A stretch of DNA of 64,000 bases from assembly GCF_036884655.1 (NCBI RefSeq), contig NC_088354.1:16339501-16403500 (forward strand). The letters are read 5' to 3'. The DNA comes from Musa acuminata AAA Group. Lineage: Eukaryota > Streptophyta > Magnoliopsida > Zingiberales > Musaceae. Positions within the stretch are counted from its first letter, which is position 1. Each line of letters starts with the position of its first letter. The translations under genes were made by a program, and so were the position numbers. Positions 47,592-58,942 of the stretch are shown piece after piece. The notes below the pieces were generated by a model. The model did not search any database. It was not told where the DNA came from and worked only from the letters and a program-made list of their open reading frames with translations.

Positions 47592-47816
47592 ACTTAGTCA
47601 TGAAAGGGGTTGAGGAGGTGGAGCATGCAAAGGCAAACTCCAAGTACCGAGACAAGGCTGAAGGGCAAAGGCCAAGGAACTTTATAAGACTAGTGTCAAT
47701 GAGCTTCTCATCAAGATAGCTAAAAGTGAAGGACTTCAGGTCATGCAAGAGTGCACGACTAAGGAATGAAGCAGGCAGTATGTGGTGTTGTACCTTTGCT
47801 ACTCAGTAGAGTATGC
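47592..47816 (+). other. G interior, piece 4
   Basis: A short non-coding piece between T and S2. It ends TATGC (47812-47816), the S2 target duplication. Confidence 0.65.
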
Positions 47817-49903
47817 TGTTAGGATTGAGAGCACTAAGAGGGGGGGTGAATTAGTGCAGCGAAAAACTTTCTGCGATTAAAATCGAAAGCTGCGTTCGAA
47901 CGATAAAAACAACTTCTGTATGAAAGTTGATACTAAGTAAGGTTAAAATCAATCTATGCAGGTAGTTTGCAGCTATGATGAAAACCAGAATATCGGCGCA
48001 AACTGAAATCCGACGTTCGTACGAAGAAATTGATTTACGTCTAAATGCTGATTCGTAAATCACTTGATTATATAAGACGCAGTTTAAGCAGGAGTATAAA
48101 GGCAGTGTGCAGTTATGGTAAAGCTCAAAACGTAAATGCAATCTGCAATATGATGATCATACGAAAAAGCATATTTACGTCTAAACGCAGATTTACGCCT
48201 AAACACAGATTTACGTATAAACGCAGATTTACGTCTGAACCTTGAAACTCGTTCGTAAAATCGCAGAGGGCAGTAAGCTAGTGAGAAGTTTGCAGTGAAG
48301 GTAAAATGCTCAAAGGAAAAGCAAACCGAGATTTAGAGTGGTTCGGTCAATCTTGACCTACTCCACTTTTGGCTTCCTCCACCGACGAGGTCACCGACGT
48401 CAACTAGAGGCCTTCCTTCAATAGGCGAAGGCCAACCACCCTCTTACAGATTCACTCCTTTTGACGGGCTTAGGAGACAACCCTTACAGAAGTTTTCTCT
48501 CCTCTCTTTACAACTCAAACTTTAAAGAACAGAAAGAGGAGAACTAGCAGTTTTGAGCTCTAAGAACCACAGAAAGACAGCAAGATTTCGAGTGTGTGTT
48601 CTGTGCTTTCAGTGCTGAATGGGTGGGTATTTATAGGCCCCAATCCAGTTCAAATTTGGAGCTCAAATCTGTCAATTCCCGAAATTCCGGGATCAGGCGG
48701 TTGCACCTCCTGACTGGGGCGGTTGCACCGCCTGGCAGAGCTCGAAGACTGAGCCTCTGGGCGGTGCCACCTCTGTCAGGGGCGGTTGCACCTCTCAGCC
48801 AGAGCTCGAAGACCGAGCTCAGGCGGTTGCACCGCCTGACTGGGGAGGTTGCACCGCCTGGCAGAGCTCGAAACTTGAGCTCTGGCGGTGCTACCTCTTG
48901 ACAGAAGAGGTTGCACCGCCCAGTCTCGCTCGGAGACTGAGCCCGGGGCGGTGCCACCTCTTGGCTGGGGCGGTTGCACCGCCTAGTCTCGCTGGGAGAC
49001 ATAGCTGGGCGGTGCTACCTCCTGGCTTGGGCGGTTGCACCTCCCACAGCAACCTGGGTCCGAATGGGTTGATCCATTCGGCCCAATTTGAGTTCTTCAG
49101 GGGCCCAATTGCCCCAAGATTTAGCTAATGGGATCACCTCCCATTTCTAACTTAATCAATGTGCTAACTATGATTATTTCCTAAGACAAATTCTGCAGCT
49201 TGCTCCAGTGCGTCAATCGCTTCTTCCGGCGAGTTTCCGGTGAACTTCCGTTGATCATCCGACGAACCCTCGGTGATGCTCCTGCGGACTTCCGGCAAAC
49301 TCCTTGACTTGCGACGATCCACTTGGCAAGTTCCGACGAGCTCCTTTGGCAAGCTTCTGGACTTCTCGGATTTGTTCCCGCAGAACCTCCGACGACTGTC
49401 CGAACTTCCGTCGAGATCTCGAACTCTCAACGTGATCATTGTCATGACTCCGGCGCAACTCCTGCTGCATGTCTTTCTTCCATCGTAGTTAATCCTGCAC
49501 ACTCAAAACAAAAACTTCGATCAAGACAATTAATCCTAAGCAATTAACCAAGTTGTCTGGCATGTCATTGGTCCCTCGACGTTTCGTCCGATTCTTCGGC
49601 GCATCGTCCTTTCCTGTGCAGCCTATTGGCCAATCGGCCAGTTGACTCCACAACTCTGATATCCTTAGCACAATACCCGCTCTTCTTGGCCCGATGCCCG
49701 AGTCCACGACCCGAAGCCTTCTGTCGATACGTCGACCGATCCACCGGCCCGACGTCCAATCTTTCGACATGTTCCTCCGGCACAACATGATGTTCCTGCT
49801 TTAATTGTCTCATCCTGATCGAAGCACACTGCGTCACTCAAAACGCAGATTAAATCATAAATATATATCAAGTAGTTTCATCATCAAAATACGAGATTCA
49901 ACA
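47817..49903 (-). repeat. S2 3' LTR (2,087 bp)
   Basis: It has the terminal hairpin with 7 G, four 18-bp ACGTCTAAACGCAG units (48170-48240), TATA near 48630, and the GC palindromic array (48690-49050). The end GATTCAACA adjoins ATCTCCCCC. Confidence 0.94.
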
Positions 49904-51780
49904 ATCTCCCCCTTTTTGATGATGACAACTACTTGATGACGGAGTTAAACTTAACTCCCGGAGTTTAAACAAACTCCCCCTATCAATATGCCATATTGAT
50001 AGAAACTCTTAGATTCAAAAATCTAAGCAACATGTCATCATAAACGGAGTTAACCTTAACTCTCAGAGTTTAAACAAACTCCCCCTATCAATATGCCATA
50101 TGGATAGAAACTCTTGGATTCAAAAATCCAAGCAACATTTCATCATAAACTTATGCATAACATGTGATGTCATCAACATACTTCTCCCCCTTTGTCATCA
50201 ACAAAAAGGAGAAGTACCACAATCAAGTGTTTGTGATGTAAGTTTAACTCATTGCATGAAAAACATAATATCAAGTTTTATCATCATGCAGTTTGCTTTC
50301 ATCAAATGGTAAGATATCAAAATGTAAATTGCGATTCAAGTTCTTGATATCTTAACATGATATGACATTCATAGCACCTATTCATATGAATGTTGTTTTT
50401 GATATCGCATCATAATATGGCATTCATGACATCTATTCATATTCTTCAAATATGGCACTCATAGTATCAATTTATATATTTCTCCCCCTTTGTCATCAAC
50501 AACAAGGAGAACGATATAAGCAAATTTTAAATATAAGTGCGATGCCATAAGTTGGTTTATGTCATTTTCCAACAGTTAGTGATAGGATACCAATTATGCA
50601 AACATCTCGAGGAAAACATGACATGGAGATAGCTTTTATTGCTTCTTCCTTTTTATTTGTTATCTTTTTACATGAAGGAGGAAAGTCATATGTGAAGTTC
50701 AAATCGATACGATATTAAAGCACACTTCATTTTTGCAAGGATTAAGATAAGTAAGTGAGTCAAATCCTTGTATGTAAAAATATCTTCCTTTTATAAGAGG
50801 GAATCATCAGATATGTTTCTCGAAAAATATTTTTCACATGATAAGTGCATTTGCTAGATGATTCCATATGTCAAAAATCAATGATGTGAATTAAACTTGA
50901 TATGACATATGCTTGTTAAATTCGGAAGAGGATAATGTATCAAGAAAATCCAATTGTTAGGATCAAGAAAATCCGAAAATGAAATTTGATACTTTCATAC
51001 ATTCGGACAGAGTTTTACTAGAGATATTCAATTACAATCATGAAGGTAAAACATGCTTATTATCATGGAAATTTTTGTATTCAAGCACATAATTTCCAAC
51101 ATGTAATCATGGCAAGTAATTGTGTAAAATCATTATGGCAATCATGAAGATTTTTAATCATTTAATCATGGCAAGTGATTTGATCATTTAATCAAAAAAG
51201 TCCGAAAAATAATTTTAACAGGTTTAATCATTCGGACAGATTTTTACCATAGTTTTTCAAATATAATCATGAAGATAAGGCATGCTCATCATCATGGTAG
51301 TATGATAGCAAGTTTACCATATACAAGCTAGCAAAAAATTTCTACATTTTAAGGCCCGCAAGCTAGCAATTTTGAGATGTTCAAGAAAGCAACTCTTGCT
51401 TCTTGAAATATAAGTTTTGCTAGATGTGCAAGTTAACATTTTGCTTCTTGAGATAGGCAAGATAGCATTCCTTGGTGCTGTTCAATATAGCTAAGTTCTA
51501 CATCATGCAAGCTAGTGAATTTTATAACATTTTAGAACATGCATAATCACCAAAGCATCATAAATTTTAATGATGTGCAAAATTACAAATTTTGCATGAT
51601 TGCATTTGTGTGTCTTGAGATTTGCAAGATAGCACTTCTTGGTGATATTCAAGATAGCAATTTCTTCTCTTTTGAGAAGTGCAATTTTTGCTTTCTTCTT
51701 GAATTGTGCAAGCTAGCTATCTCCCCTTTTGTCATTGTCAAAAAGAAGGGAAAAATCCTTTACATTAATTTTTAAATCAT
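49904..51780 (-). other. S2 3' region: multiple polypurine tracts and GCTAGC-type repeats
   Basis: Polypurine-type blocks (CTCCCCC in plus orientation) occur at about 49906, 49974, 50080, 50187, 50482 and 51722, several followed by TTTGTCATCAACAA. A degenerate AAGCTAGCAA repeat region spans 51300-51720. TTCGGACAG/GTCCGAAAA pairs near 50975-51240 also occur after E3 and E1 pol. It is non-coding. Confidence 0.75.
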
Positions 51781-52996
51781 GTCAAAGGTTAGTATCAATC
51801 TTATTTGTGCATCATTATATTTTCAAATTAAAACATGCACATTTTCAAAACATATAAACTTATTATTATATGCATGATTCCAAATCATCATTCATATTAT
51901 TTTAATCATTGTTTCAATCACCACTTATAGCTTATCATGCATAATATATAAAATCATCTAACATGATACAATCATTTATTTTCAAAATATTTATCACTAT
52001 TTTAATATATGATAATGAAGTATTCATGATACCGAACATTAAATCAATATTTTTTAAGTATTTATCACTTCATTTTAATCATGATTCCAAACATTTATCA
52101 TTTAAAGCATTCATGATACACATCATAAAAAAAAGCATATGCATCATTCCAAATCATAAATATTTCAAATCATCATGGTATTAATTTGTCACATTGCATC
52201 CTACCATGCATGATCGAAGCTTCTCATTTGCATACATCAAAATAAATTCATGAATATCTCATGCATTCATATCATCACTTGAGGAATATTGAAAAAGAAA
52301 TAATTGGGTGATGAGATAAATATTTCATAAATACAAAGAATTGCATAAAAATCATATCAAGGAATACAAGTCATAATCATTCAAGAGAAAAATCAAGATC
52401 ATGATTTTAATAAAACTCATTTCAAATTTAAATCATCAAAATCATTTTTATGGCTCACAAAATTTATAACATAAATAGATTCATGATTTCATTGATAATA
52501 TATTTTCCCCCTTTTTAAGTGTTTCATTTTAAGTGATCGATTTCATGTTAGCATGCCTTTTCATTTATGAAAACATGCATCAATTTTTTTTTTTTAAAGC
52601 CACTGTTATTATCATGAAAATCGATAATCCATAAATATCAAGAATCATCATAATTTCAAAAATATATACTCATTAATCATAACTTCAAATTAAACATGAT
52701 TTCATATACTCAAAATCGAGAAATAACAATGGAAATCAACATGATACACATTATTACTTCTCAACCACATATAGCATGATTTCATAAGGTATTTTTAATC
52801 AAAATCATTTTGTTTATCATAAACATGCAATTTTCATGATTATTTTCAAAATTACTAGAATGATAAGCATGATTCCTAATTGTTTGTATTTTCATTATAA
52901 AATTATTAAACATGTAATTTTCAAGAAAATTAAATAAAAAAGAAAAATGCTTTATAAAAAGCATCATGTAATTTCAAAGTAAATTAAAGGCATTTT
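51781..52996 (-). other. S2 AT-rich module
   Basis: Homologous to the S1 module (for example TTTGAAATTAC and TTTCTTGAAAATTA blocks in the same order just after gag) and to S3 (GATGAGATAAATATTTCAT at 52312 and 62599). No coding potential is recognised. Confidence 0.85.
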
Positions 52997-53887
52997 GATT
53001 ACCTCAATGTCAAAAAGTGTAAAGGCGTAGTTTGCCACCTCGCCTTTGTTGATTTTCTCCTCGTCTTCGGAGGAGCTCGATTCATCTCAATTTTTGTTCT
53101 TCTTCTTGCGTTCAAAGCAAGTAGTTCCGTTCTTTTTACTTTTTAATTTTTGTTTCATTTGTAGTTTAAGTTCACCATCACTTGAGCTTATGCTCGAGTG
53201 GTCTTCAAATGTTCTTTGTCCCAAATCCTTCCTGTTCTTTGGAAGGTGGTTCTCAAGTTCTTCACGTGCATTGCACATCATTTCATATGTGATCAATGAA
53301 CCAATTAGTTCTTCAAGTGGAAATTGGTTCAAGTTTTTCGATTCTTGAATAGCAGTTACTTTTGAATCCCAAGTTTTAGAAAGTGAGCGCAAAACTTTGT
53401 TAACGAGTTCAAAATCCGAAAAGCTTTTACCAAGTGATTTTAAACCATTGACGACATCCGTAAAACGGGTGTACATGTCAACAACGGTTTCGCTTGGTTT
53501 CATATGAAAAAGCTCGAAATCATGCAGTAAAATATTAACTTTTGAGTCTTTGACTCTACTAGTTCCCTCGTGCGTGATTTCAAGAGTGCGCCAAATATCG
53601 AAAGCCGTTTCGCACAAAGAAACCCGATTGAACTCATTTTTGTCCAAAGCGCAAAATAAGGCATTCATAGCCTTTGTGTTTAAAGAAAAATACTTCTTCT
53701 CCAAATCCGACCATTCGTTCATCGGTTTAGAGGGAAGTTGAAAACCGTTTTCAACGATATTCCATAAATCCAGATTCAGAGAAATCAAGAAAACTCTCAT
53801 TCGAGTTTTCCAATAAGTGTAGTCCAATCTGTTAAAGAACGGTGGACGAAAGACCGAAAAGCCCTCTTGAAAGCTATGAAGAGGCAT
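52997..53887 (-). pseudogene. gag: S2 gag, truncated
   Basis: It starts Met 53887 (Met-Pro-Leu-His-Ser-Phe-Gln-Glu-Gly). A 266-codon ORF covers the UBN2-type capsid region and ends at a TGA (53087-53089) that replaces the Trp found in E3 (Ala-Thr-Trp-Asp). After it the frame continues Asp-Glu-Ser-Ser-Ser-Ser-Glu-Asp to the GAG|GTAATC boundary near 53003. A Cys-Phe-Glu-Arg scrap marks the former first zinc knuckle, and a deletion has removed the rest of it. It is open enough to give a capsid-like protein without nucleocapsid. Confidence 0.88.
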
Positions 53888-53923
53888 TTCTCTCGGGTGT
53901 AAGTCCGAAATGAGAAATACCGG

Positions 53924-53935
53924 GCTCTGATACCA
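53924..53935 (-). other. S2 primer-binding site (tRNA-iMet)
   Basis: TGGTATCAGAGC on the minus strand, two bases from the LTR. Confidence 0.94.
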
Positions 53936-53937
53936 AT

Positions 53938-55967
53938 TGTTAGGATCGAGAGCACTAAGAGGGGGGGGTGAATTAGTGCAGCGGAAAACTTTCTGCGATT
54001 AAAATCGAAAGCTGCGTTCGAACGATAAAAATAACTTCTGTATGAAAGTTGATACTAAGCAAGGTTAAAGTCAATCTATGCAGGCAGTTTACAGCTATGA
54101 TGAAAACCAGAATATCGGCGCAAACTGAAATCCGACGTTCGTACGAAGAAACTGATTTACGTCTAAATGTTGATTCGTAAATCACTTGATTAGATAAGAT
54201 GCAGTTTAAGCAGGAGTATAAAGGCAGTGTGCAGTTATGGTAAAGCTCAAAACGTAAACGCAATCTGCAATGTGATGATCATACGAAAAAGCATATTTAC
54301 GTCTAAACGCAGATTTACGTCTGAACCTTGAAACTCGTTCATAAAATCGCAGAGGGCAGTAAGCTAGTGAGAAGTTTGCAGTGAAGGTAAAATGCACAAA
54401 GGAAATGCAAACCGAGATTTAGAGTGGTTCGGTCAATCTTGACCTACTCCACTTTTGGCTTCCTCCACCGACGAGGTCACCAACGTCAACTAGAGGCCTT
54501 CCTTCAATAGGCGAAGGCCAACCACCCTCTTACAGATTCACTCCTTTTGACGGGCTTAGGAGACAACCCTTACAGAAGTTTTCTCTCCTCTCTTTATAAC
54601 TCAAACTTTGAAGAACAGAAAGAGGAGAACTAGCAGTTTTGAGCTCTAAGAACCACAGAAAGACAGCAAGATTTCGAGTGTGTGTTCTGTGCTTTCAGTG
54701 CTGAATGGGTGGGGTATTTATAGGCCCCAACCCAGTTCAAATTTGGAGCTCAAATCTGTCAATTCCCAGAATTTTGGGATCAGGCGGTTGCACCTCCTAA
54801 CTGGGGCGGTTGCACCGCCTGGCAGAGCTCGAAGACTGAGCCTTTGGGCGGTGCCACCTCTGTCAGGGGCGGTTGCACCTCTCTGCCAGAGCTCGAAGAC
54901 CGAGCTCAGGTGGTTGCACCGCCTGGCAGAGCTCGAAACTTGAGCTCTAGCGGTGCTACCTCTTGACAAAAGAGGTTGCACCGCCCAATCTCGCTCGGAG
55001 ACTGAGCCCGAGGTGGTGCCACCTCTTGGCTGGAGCGGTTGCACCGCCCAGTCTCGTTGGGAGACATAGCCTGGGCGGTGCTACCTCCTGGCTTGGGCGG
55101 TTGCACCTCCCACAGCAACCTGGGTCCGAATGGGTTGATCCATTCGGCCCAATTTGAGTTCTTCAGGGGCCCAATTGCCCCAAGATTAAGCTAATGGGAT
55201 CACCTCCCATTTCTAACTTAATCAATGTGCTAACTACGATTATTTCCTAAGGCAAATTCTGCAACTTGCTCCGGTGCGTCAATCGCTTCTTCCGGCGAGT
55301 TTCCGACGAACTTCCGTCGATCATCCGACAAACCCTCGGTGATGCTCCTACGGACTTCCAGCAAACTCCTGGACTTGCAACGATCCACTTGGCAAGTTCC
55401 GATGAGCTCCTTTGGCAAGCTTCTGGACTTCTCGGATTTGTTCCCGCAGAACCTCCGACGACTATCCGAACTTCCGTCGAGCTCTCGAACTCCCAATGTG
55501 ATCATTGTCATGACTCCGGCGCAACTCTTGCTGCATGTCTTTCTTCCATCGTAGTTAATCCTGCACACTCAAAACAAAAACTTCGATCGAGACAATTAAT
55601 CCTAAGCAATTAACCAAATTGTCCGGCATGTCATTGGTCCCTCGACGCTTCGTCCGATTCTTCGGTGCATCGTCCTTTCCTGCAACCTATTGCCCAATCG
55701 GCCAGTTGACTCCGCAACTCCGATATCCTTGGCACAATACCCGCTCTTCTTGGCCCGATGCCCGAGTCCACGACCCGAAGCCTTCTGTCGATACATCGAC
55801 CGATCCACCGGCCCGACGTCCAATCTTCTGACATGTTCCTCTGGCACAACATGATGTTCCTGCTTTAATTGTCTCATCCTGATCGAAGCACCCTGCGTCA
55901 CTCAAAACGCAGATTAAATCATAAACATATATCAAGTAGTTTTATCATCAAAATACGAGATTCAACA
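53938..55967 (-). repeat. S2 5' LTR (2,030 bp)
   Basis: It matches 47817-49903 closely but has only two 18-bp units (54298-54325) and a shorter GC palindromic array. Confidence 0.94.
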
Positions 55968-55972
55968 TATGC

Positions 55973-56878
55973 GACTAGGTTGATAGAGAAGACGGTACAA
56001 TCCTAGAGGCGACTAAAACTATTAGAGACTTACTCTAAGTTGGGGTGAAAACTTCCTATATTCCAGAAGTTCAATGGCATTGAGAAGGTGAATCACAGTA
56101 GCTAACTTAATGCAAAGAGTGCAAGCACTTTGAGTGCTTTAGAAGTGTGAGCAAAGAGCAGGCGAAGGCCAGTAACTAGTTTGATACATGGAGTACAACC
56201 CTTGAGGAGGCGGGCGAAGTCAAGTAACCATTGCCTTCTCAACTCTTAAGAGAATAGATGAAATCGAGTACCCCAATTCTTTTATCTATCCAGCGGAGGA
56301 GCTCTGTACAGGTTCAAAGACCCTTCAAAGATATTAGAAGACAATAGTTGTCAAATCCTCACCAATGGTGATTAGTGCTACTGAGAGTATATTATCCGCT
56401 TCATTTCCCAACAGAATGCCAATCGAAAGTGGAAGTGATGCGAATCTACTTGGAAGGGACAACTAAGTGAAAGTAGAGTCGATGGGCGAATTTCGTAGAG
56501 GAAGGACCCAAAACTTCAGAAGTTTGCGAGGCAATGCTTGTTAAAGCTCCAACAAGCATCTACCTAGTTCAAGCAGCATGAAGTATTTGAGAGACTAGCA
56601 TATAGTAAGGATGGTCTTTTCCTTCATCTAGAGGATCCGCAGGAACCAACAGGGATCAACACAACTCAGCCAACCCCACACTAGAGTTAGAGTCATTGGC
56701 GAGTTGAAGCAGCATGGCGGATCAAAGGTTCGACTACTCAAAAAAAGTAGTGGAGAGCAGTTGGGAGCCAAGAGGTGCATTGCATCTGAAGTAGAAGATT
56801 GAAGACTTAGTAAAGGCGAGGAGTTGCAGTGTTGGCAAAGGCTTCGATGAGGATGTCAAAGGAATAAGTTAGGGAGAA
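55973..56878 (+). other. G interior, piece 5, with polypurine tract
   Basis: Non-coding end of the G interior. AGGGAGAA at 56871-56878 directly precedes the 3' LTR and serves as polypurine tract. No domain is recognised in any frame. Confidence 0.7.
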
Positions 56879-57324
56879 TGTCATGGATAAAGTTCTAAAT
56901 AGGATGTTTGATGTAATACTTATGTATGTCTGTATCTTTCTGTTTGTTCATGCTTTGCACAGCATGTAGAGGAATGGTAAAAGGCTTAACAGCCCCATTT
57001 AGTTGGGTTTAGTGGCCTTCATAGGATTGTAAATAAATGTTATGTCATGTGGACACTTGTGAAAGATATTCGATTTGTAGTGGACCATTTTGACCCCTCG
57101 TTGCGCAACCATTCAAAGCTTGTAAAGTTTATTTATAATTTGCATTGTCTATGAGGTGTTTTCAGAAATGTTTGCTTGTGGATCCCAAGTGAAGCGCTTT
57201 CTCTAACCCATTTTCTCTTTTGTAAGTCCTAAGGGACCATGGGTGGTTTCGGGGAAACTGACCTTTGCGGACAGACACACAAAGGTGTTGCATAACTTAG
57301 GCAAAACCAGCTAAGTCCGTGATA
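56879..57324 (+). repeat. G 3' LTR
   Basis: It begins TGTCATGGATAAAG and ends TCCGTGATA, where the 5' copy ends TCCATGACA. GAAC (57325-57328) follows, matching 20787-20790. Confidence 0.9.
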
Positions 57325-57328
57325 GAAC

Positions 57329-57833
57329 ATCCGGACTTCCGATAAACTCTCGAACTCCCAATGAAATCTCGTTCTCGACTCCGGGACTTCATTTTGCTTT
57401 ATTCCTTGATCACTATCGTAGTTAATCTTGCATAATTAAAACCAATATCGATCTAGACAATTATTACAAAGCTTGAATCATGTTGTTTGGCATATCATTG
57501 GTTCATCGATGCTTCATTCGATTCTTCGGTGCATCATCCACTCTTGTGACCTATTATCCAATCCTCCAATTGACCTTCGTAACTCCGATATCCTTGCCGA
57601 ATTTCCACTCTTCTTGGCCTGATGCCCGAACCCATGGCCCGAAGCCTTCTACTGATACGTCGACTGGTCCTCCGGCTCGACGTCCAATCTTCTAACATGT
57701 TTCTCTCTGGCCCAATATGATTCTTCTTGCTTTAATTGTCTCTCCCTAATCGAAGCTTCCTACGTCACTTAAAACGCAGATCAAATCATAAATACTATTA
57801 ATTGGTTTCATCATCAAAATTTGAGATTCAACA
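57329..57833 (-). repeat. E0 5' LTR, remainder
   Basis: It continues the TTCCGRCGA-type U3 sequence of E0 and ends TTGAGATTCAACA at 57833. The 57480-57695 ORF is an LTR shadow, with counterparts in the S1, S2 and S3 LTRs. Confidence 0.9.
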
Positions 57834-58942
57834 TATTGAGCCTTCTTGATTGTCACCTCCTATTCTCCTCTCCCCTTCTCCTCCTTAGCTAGTAGGTGTA
57901 GGCAGTGATTCGAGGAGTATGTTCGCAGCCCCCACCGTATGGATCACGTTAGAGAGGAGGACAGTTGACCTCCTTCATCCTCTCCCATAGATCTATAGGA
58001 ATTCAGGAATATATGATCTCCCTAGGTAACACAACTATCTTACACATGGTTTTCAGTTTTGTGGGTTTTTGTGCACCAATCTTTGTATGACGACGAATAC
58101 CTTTTTGAAAAATTTGGGATTTTACTTTTCTGTTCTTCTATTATGCATGTGATGTCACCTCTAGATTTCCCTATATCTACACCATATGAGATATGGAAAG
58201 GGAAGAAGCCTAATCTTATTATTGTTAAGATTTGGGGCTATCCTACCCACGTTAAGAGACACAAACCTGACAAGTTGGAATCCAGGACAGAGTGGTGTAA
58301 GTTCATGGGATACCCCAAGGAAACTTATGGATATTATTTCTATCACCCCGAGGACCAAAATGTCTTTATAGCCAAGAGGGTAGTGTCCCTTGAGAAAAAA
58401 ATATCATTCTATAGCTCGAGTCTATTCAAGTACCTAGCACACTAATTCCAACTTTTCATAGGTCTAGTAGAGTACCCCATCCTCCTAAGAGATGTGTGGG
58501 ACATATCAAAGGAGAAGATGTTGAGAATATCGATCATCAAACCTATAAGGAGGTTATTATGAGTATAGACTTTGGAATATGAAAAGAAGCCATGAATTAT
58601 AAGATGGATTTCATATACTCCAACAAGGTTTAGAACCTAGTTGATACACTTGAGAGTAACGTACCCATTGGATGCAAATGGATCTTCAAAAAGAAGATCG
58701 GAGTAGATGAAAAGTTAGAGACATATAAAGCGAGGTTAGTGGTAAAGGGTATCCTCAAAGACAAGGTGTTGACTATGATGAAACCTTCTTACCTGTAGCC
58801 ATGCTAAAATCTATCCGAATTCTATTAGCTATTATAGCATACTATGATTATGAGATCTAGTAGATAGATGTAAAAATAAAGTTCCTCAATGGCAACCTCA
58901 AGGAGGTATATATGATATAGCCTAAGGTATTCGTGTCCAAAG
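57834..58942 (+). pseudogene. Fragment of another Ty1/copia pol (integrase end and RT start)
   Basis: From about 58150 the plus strand encodes Pro-Tyr-Glu-Ile-Trp-Lys-Gly-Lys-Lys-Pro, Trp-Gly-Tyr-Pro and Gly-Tyr-Tyr-Phe-Tyr, the integrase C-terminal region of copia pol. After stops it continues with the RT start (Gly-Cys-Lys-Trp-Ile-Phe-Lys-Lys-Lys, Tyr-Asp-Glu-Thr-Phe, Gln-Ile-Asp-Val-Lys) up to 58942, where S3 is inserted. The sequence differs clearly from Sirevirus pol, so this is another copia lineage. Bases 57834-58050 have no recognisable coding content. Confidence 0.82.

Larger units (their letters stand above)
47817..55967 (-). mobile_element. S2: non-autonomous Sirevirus with AT-rich module in place of pol
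   Basis: An 8,151-bp minus-strand element flanked by TATGC (47812-47816; 55968-55972). LTRs are 47817-49903 and 53938-55967, with a perfect iMet primer site at 53924-53935, gag from 53887, and then AT-rich sequence to the polypurine tracts with no pol. Same plan as S1 but its LTRs are closer in the R/U5 part to those of E2 and E3. Confidence 0.95.
20791..57324 (+). mobile_element. G: large non-autonomous LTR element, split by four insertions
   Basis: The plus-strand element has 436- to 446-bp LTRs (20791-21226; 56879-57324), each with TGTCATGG/CCATGACA-type inverted ends, an iMet-type primer site at 21229-21240 and a polypurine tract AGGGAGAA at 56871-56878. GAAC flanks both ends. After removing N1, N2 (with S1), T and S2, the interior is five pieces totalling about 3.7 kb with no recognisable gag or pol, which fits a LARD-type non-autonomous retrotransposon. 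The five pieces are assigned to one element by order, orientation and the target duplications of the insertions between them. Confidence 0.85.
19122..57833 (-). mobile_element. E0: old Sirevirus, visible part (gag 5' portion and split 5' LTR)
   Basis: The minus-strand element has its 5' LTR at 19827-20790 plus 57329-57833, primer site at 19813-19824 and gag from 19777. Its gag is cut at 19122 by E1 and its LTR at 20790 by G. The rest of the element must lie left of the window. It is the oldest Sirevirus here, being the target of both large insertions. Its right border at 57833 abuts a different copia remnant. Confidence 0.85.
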
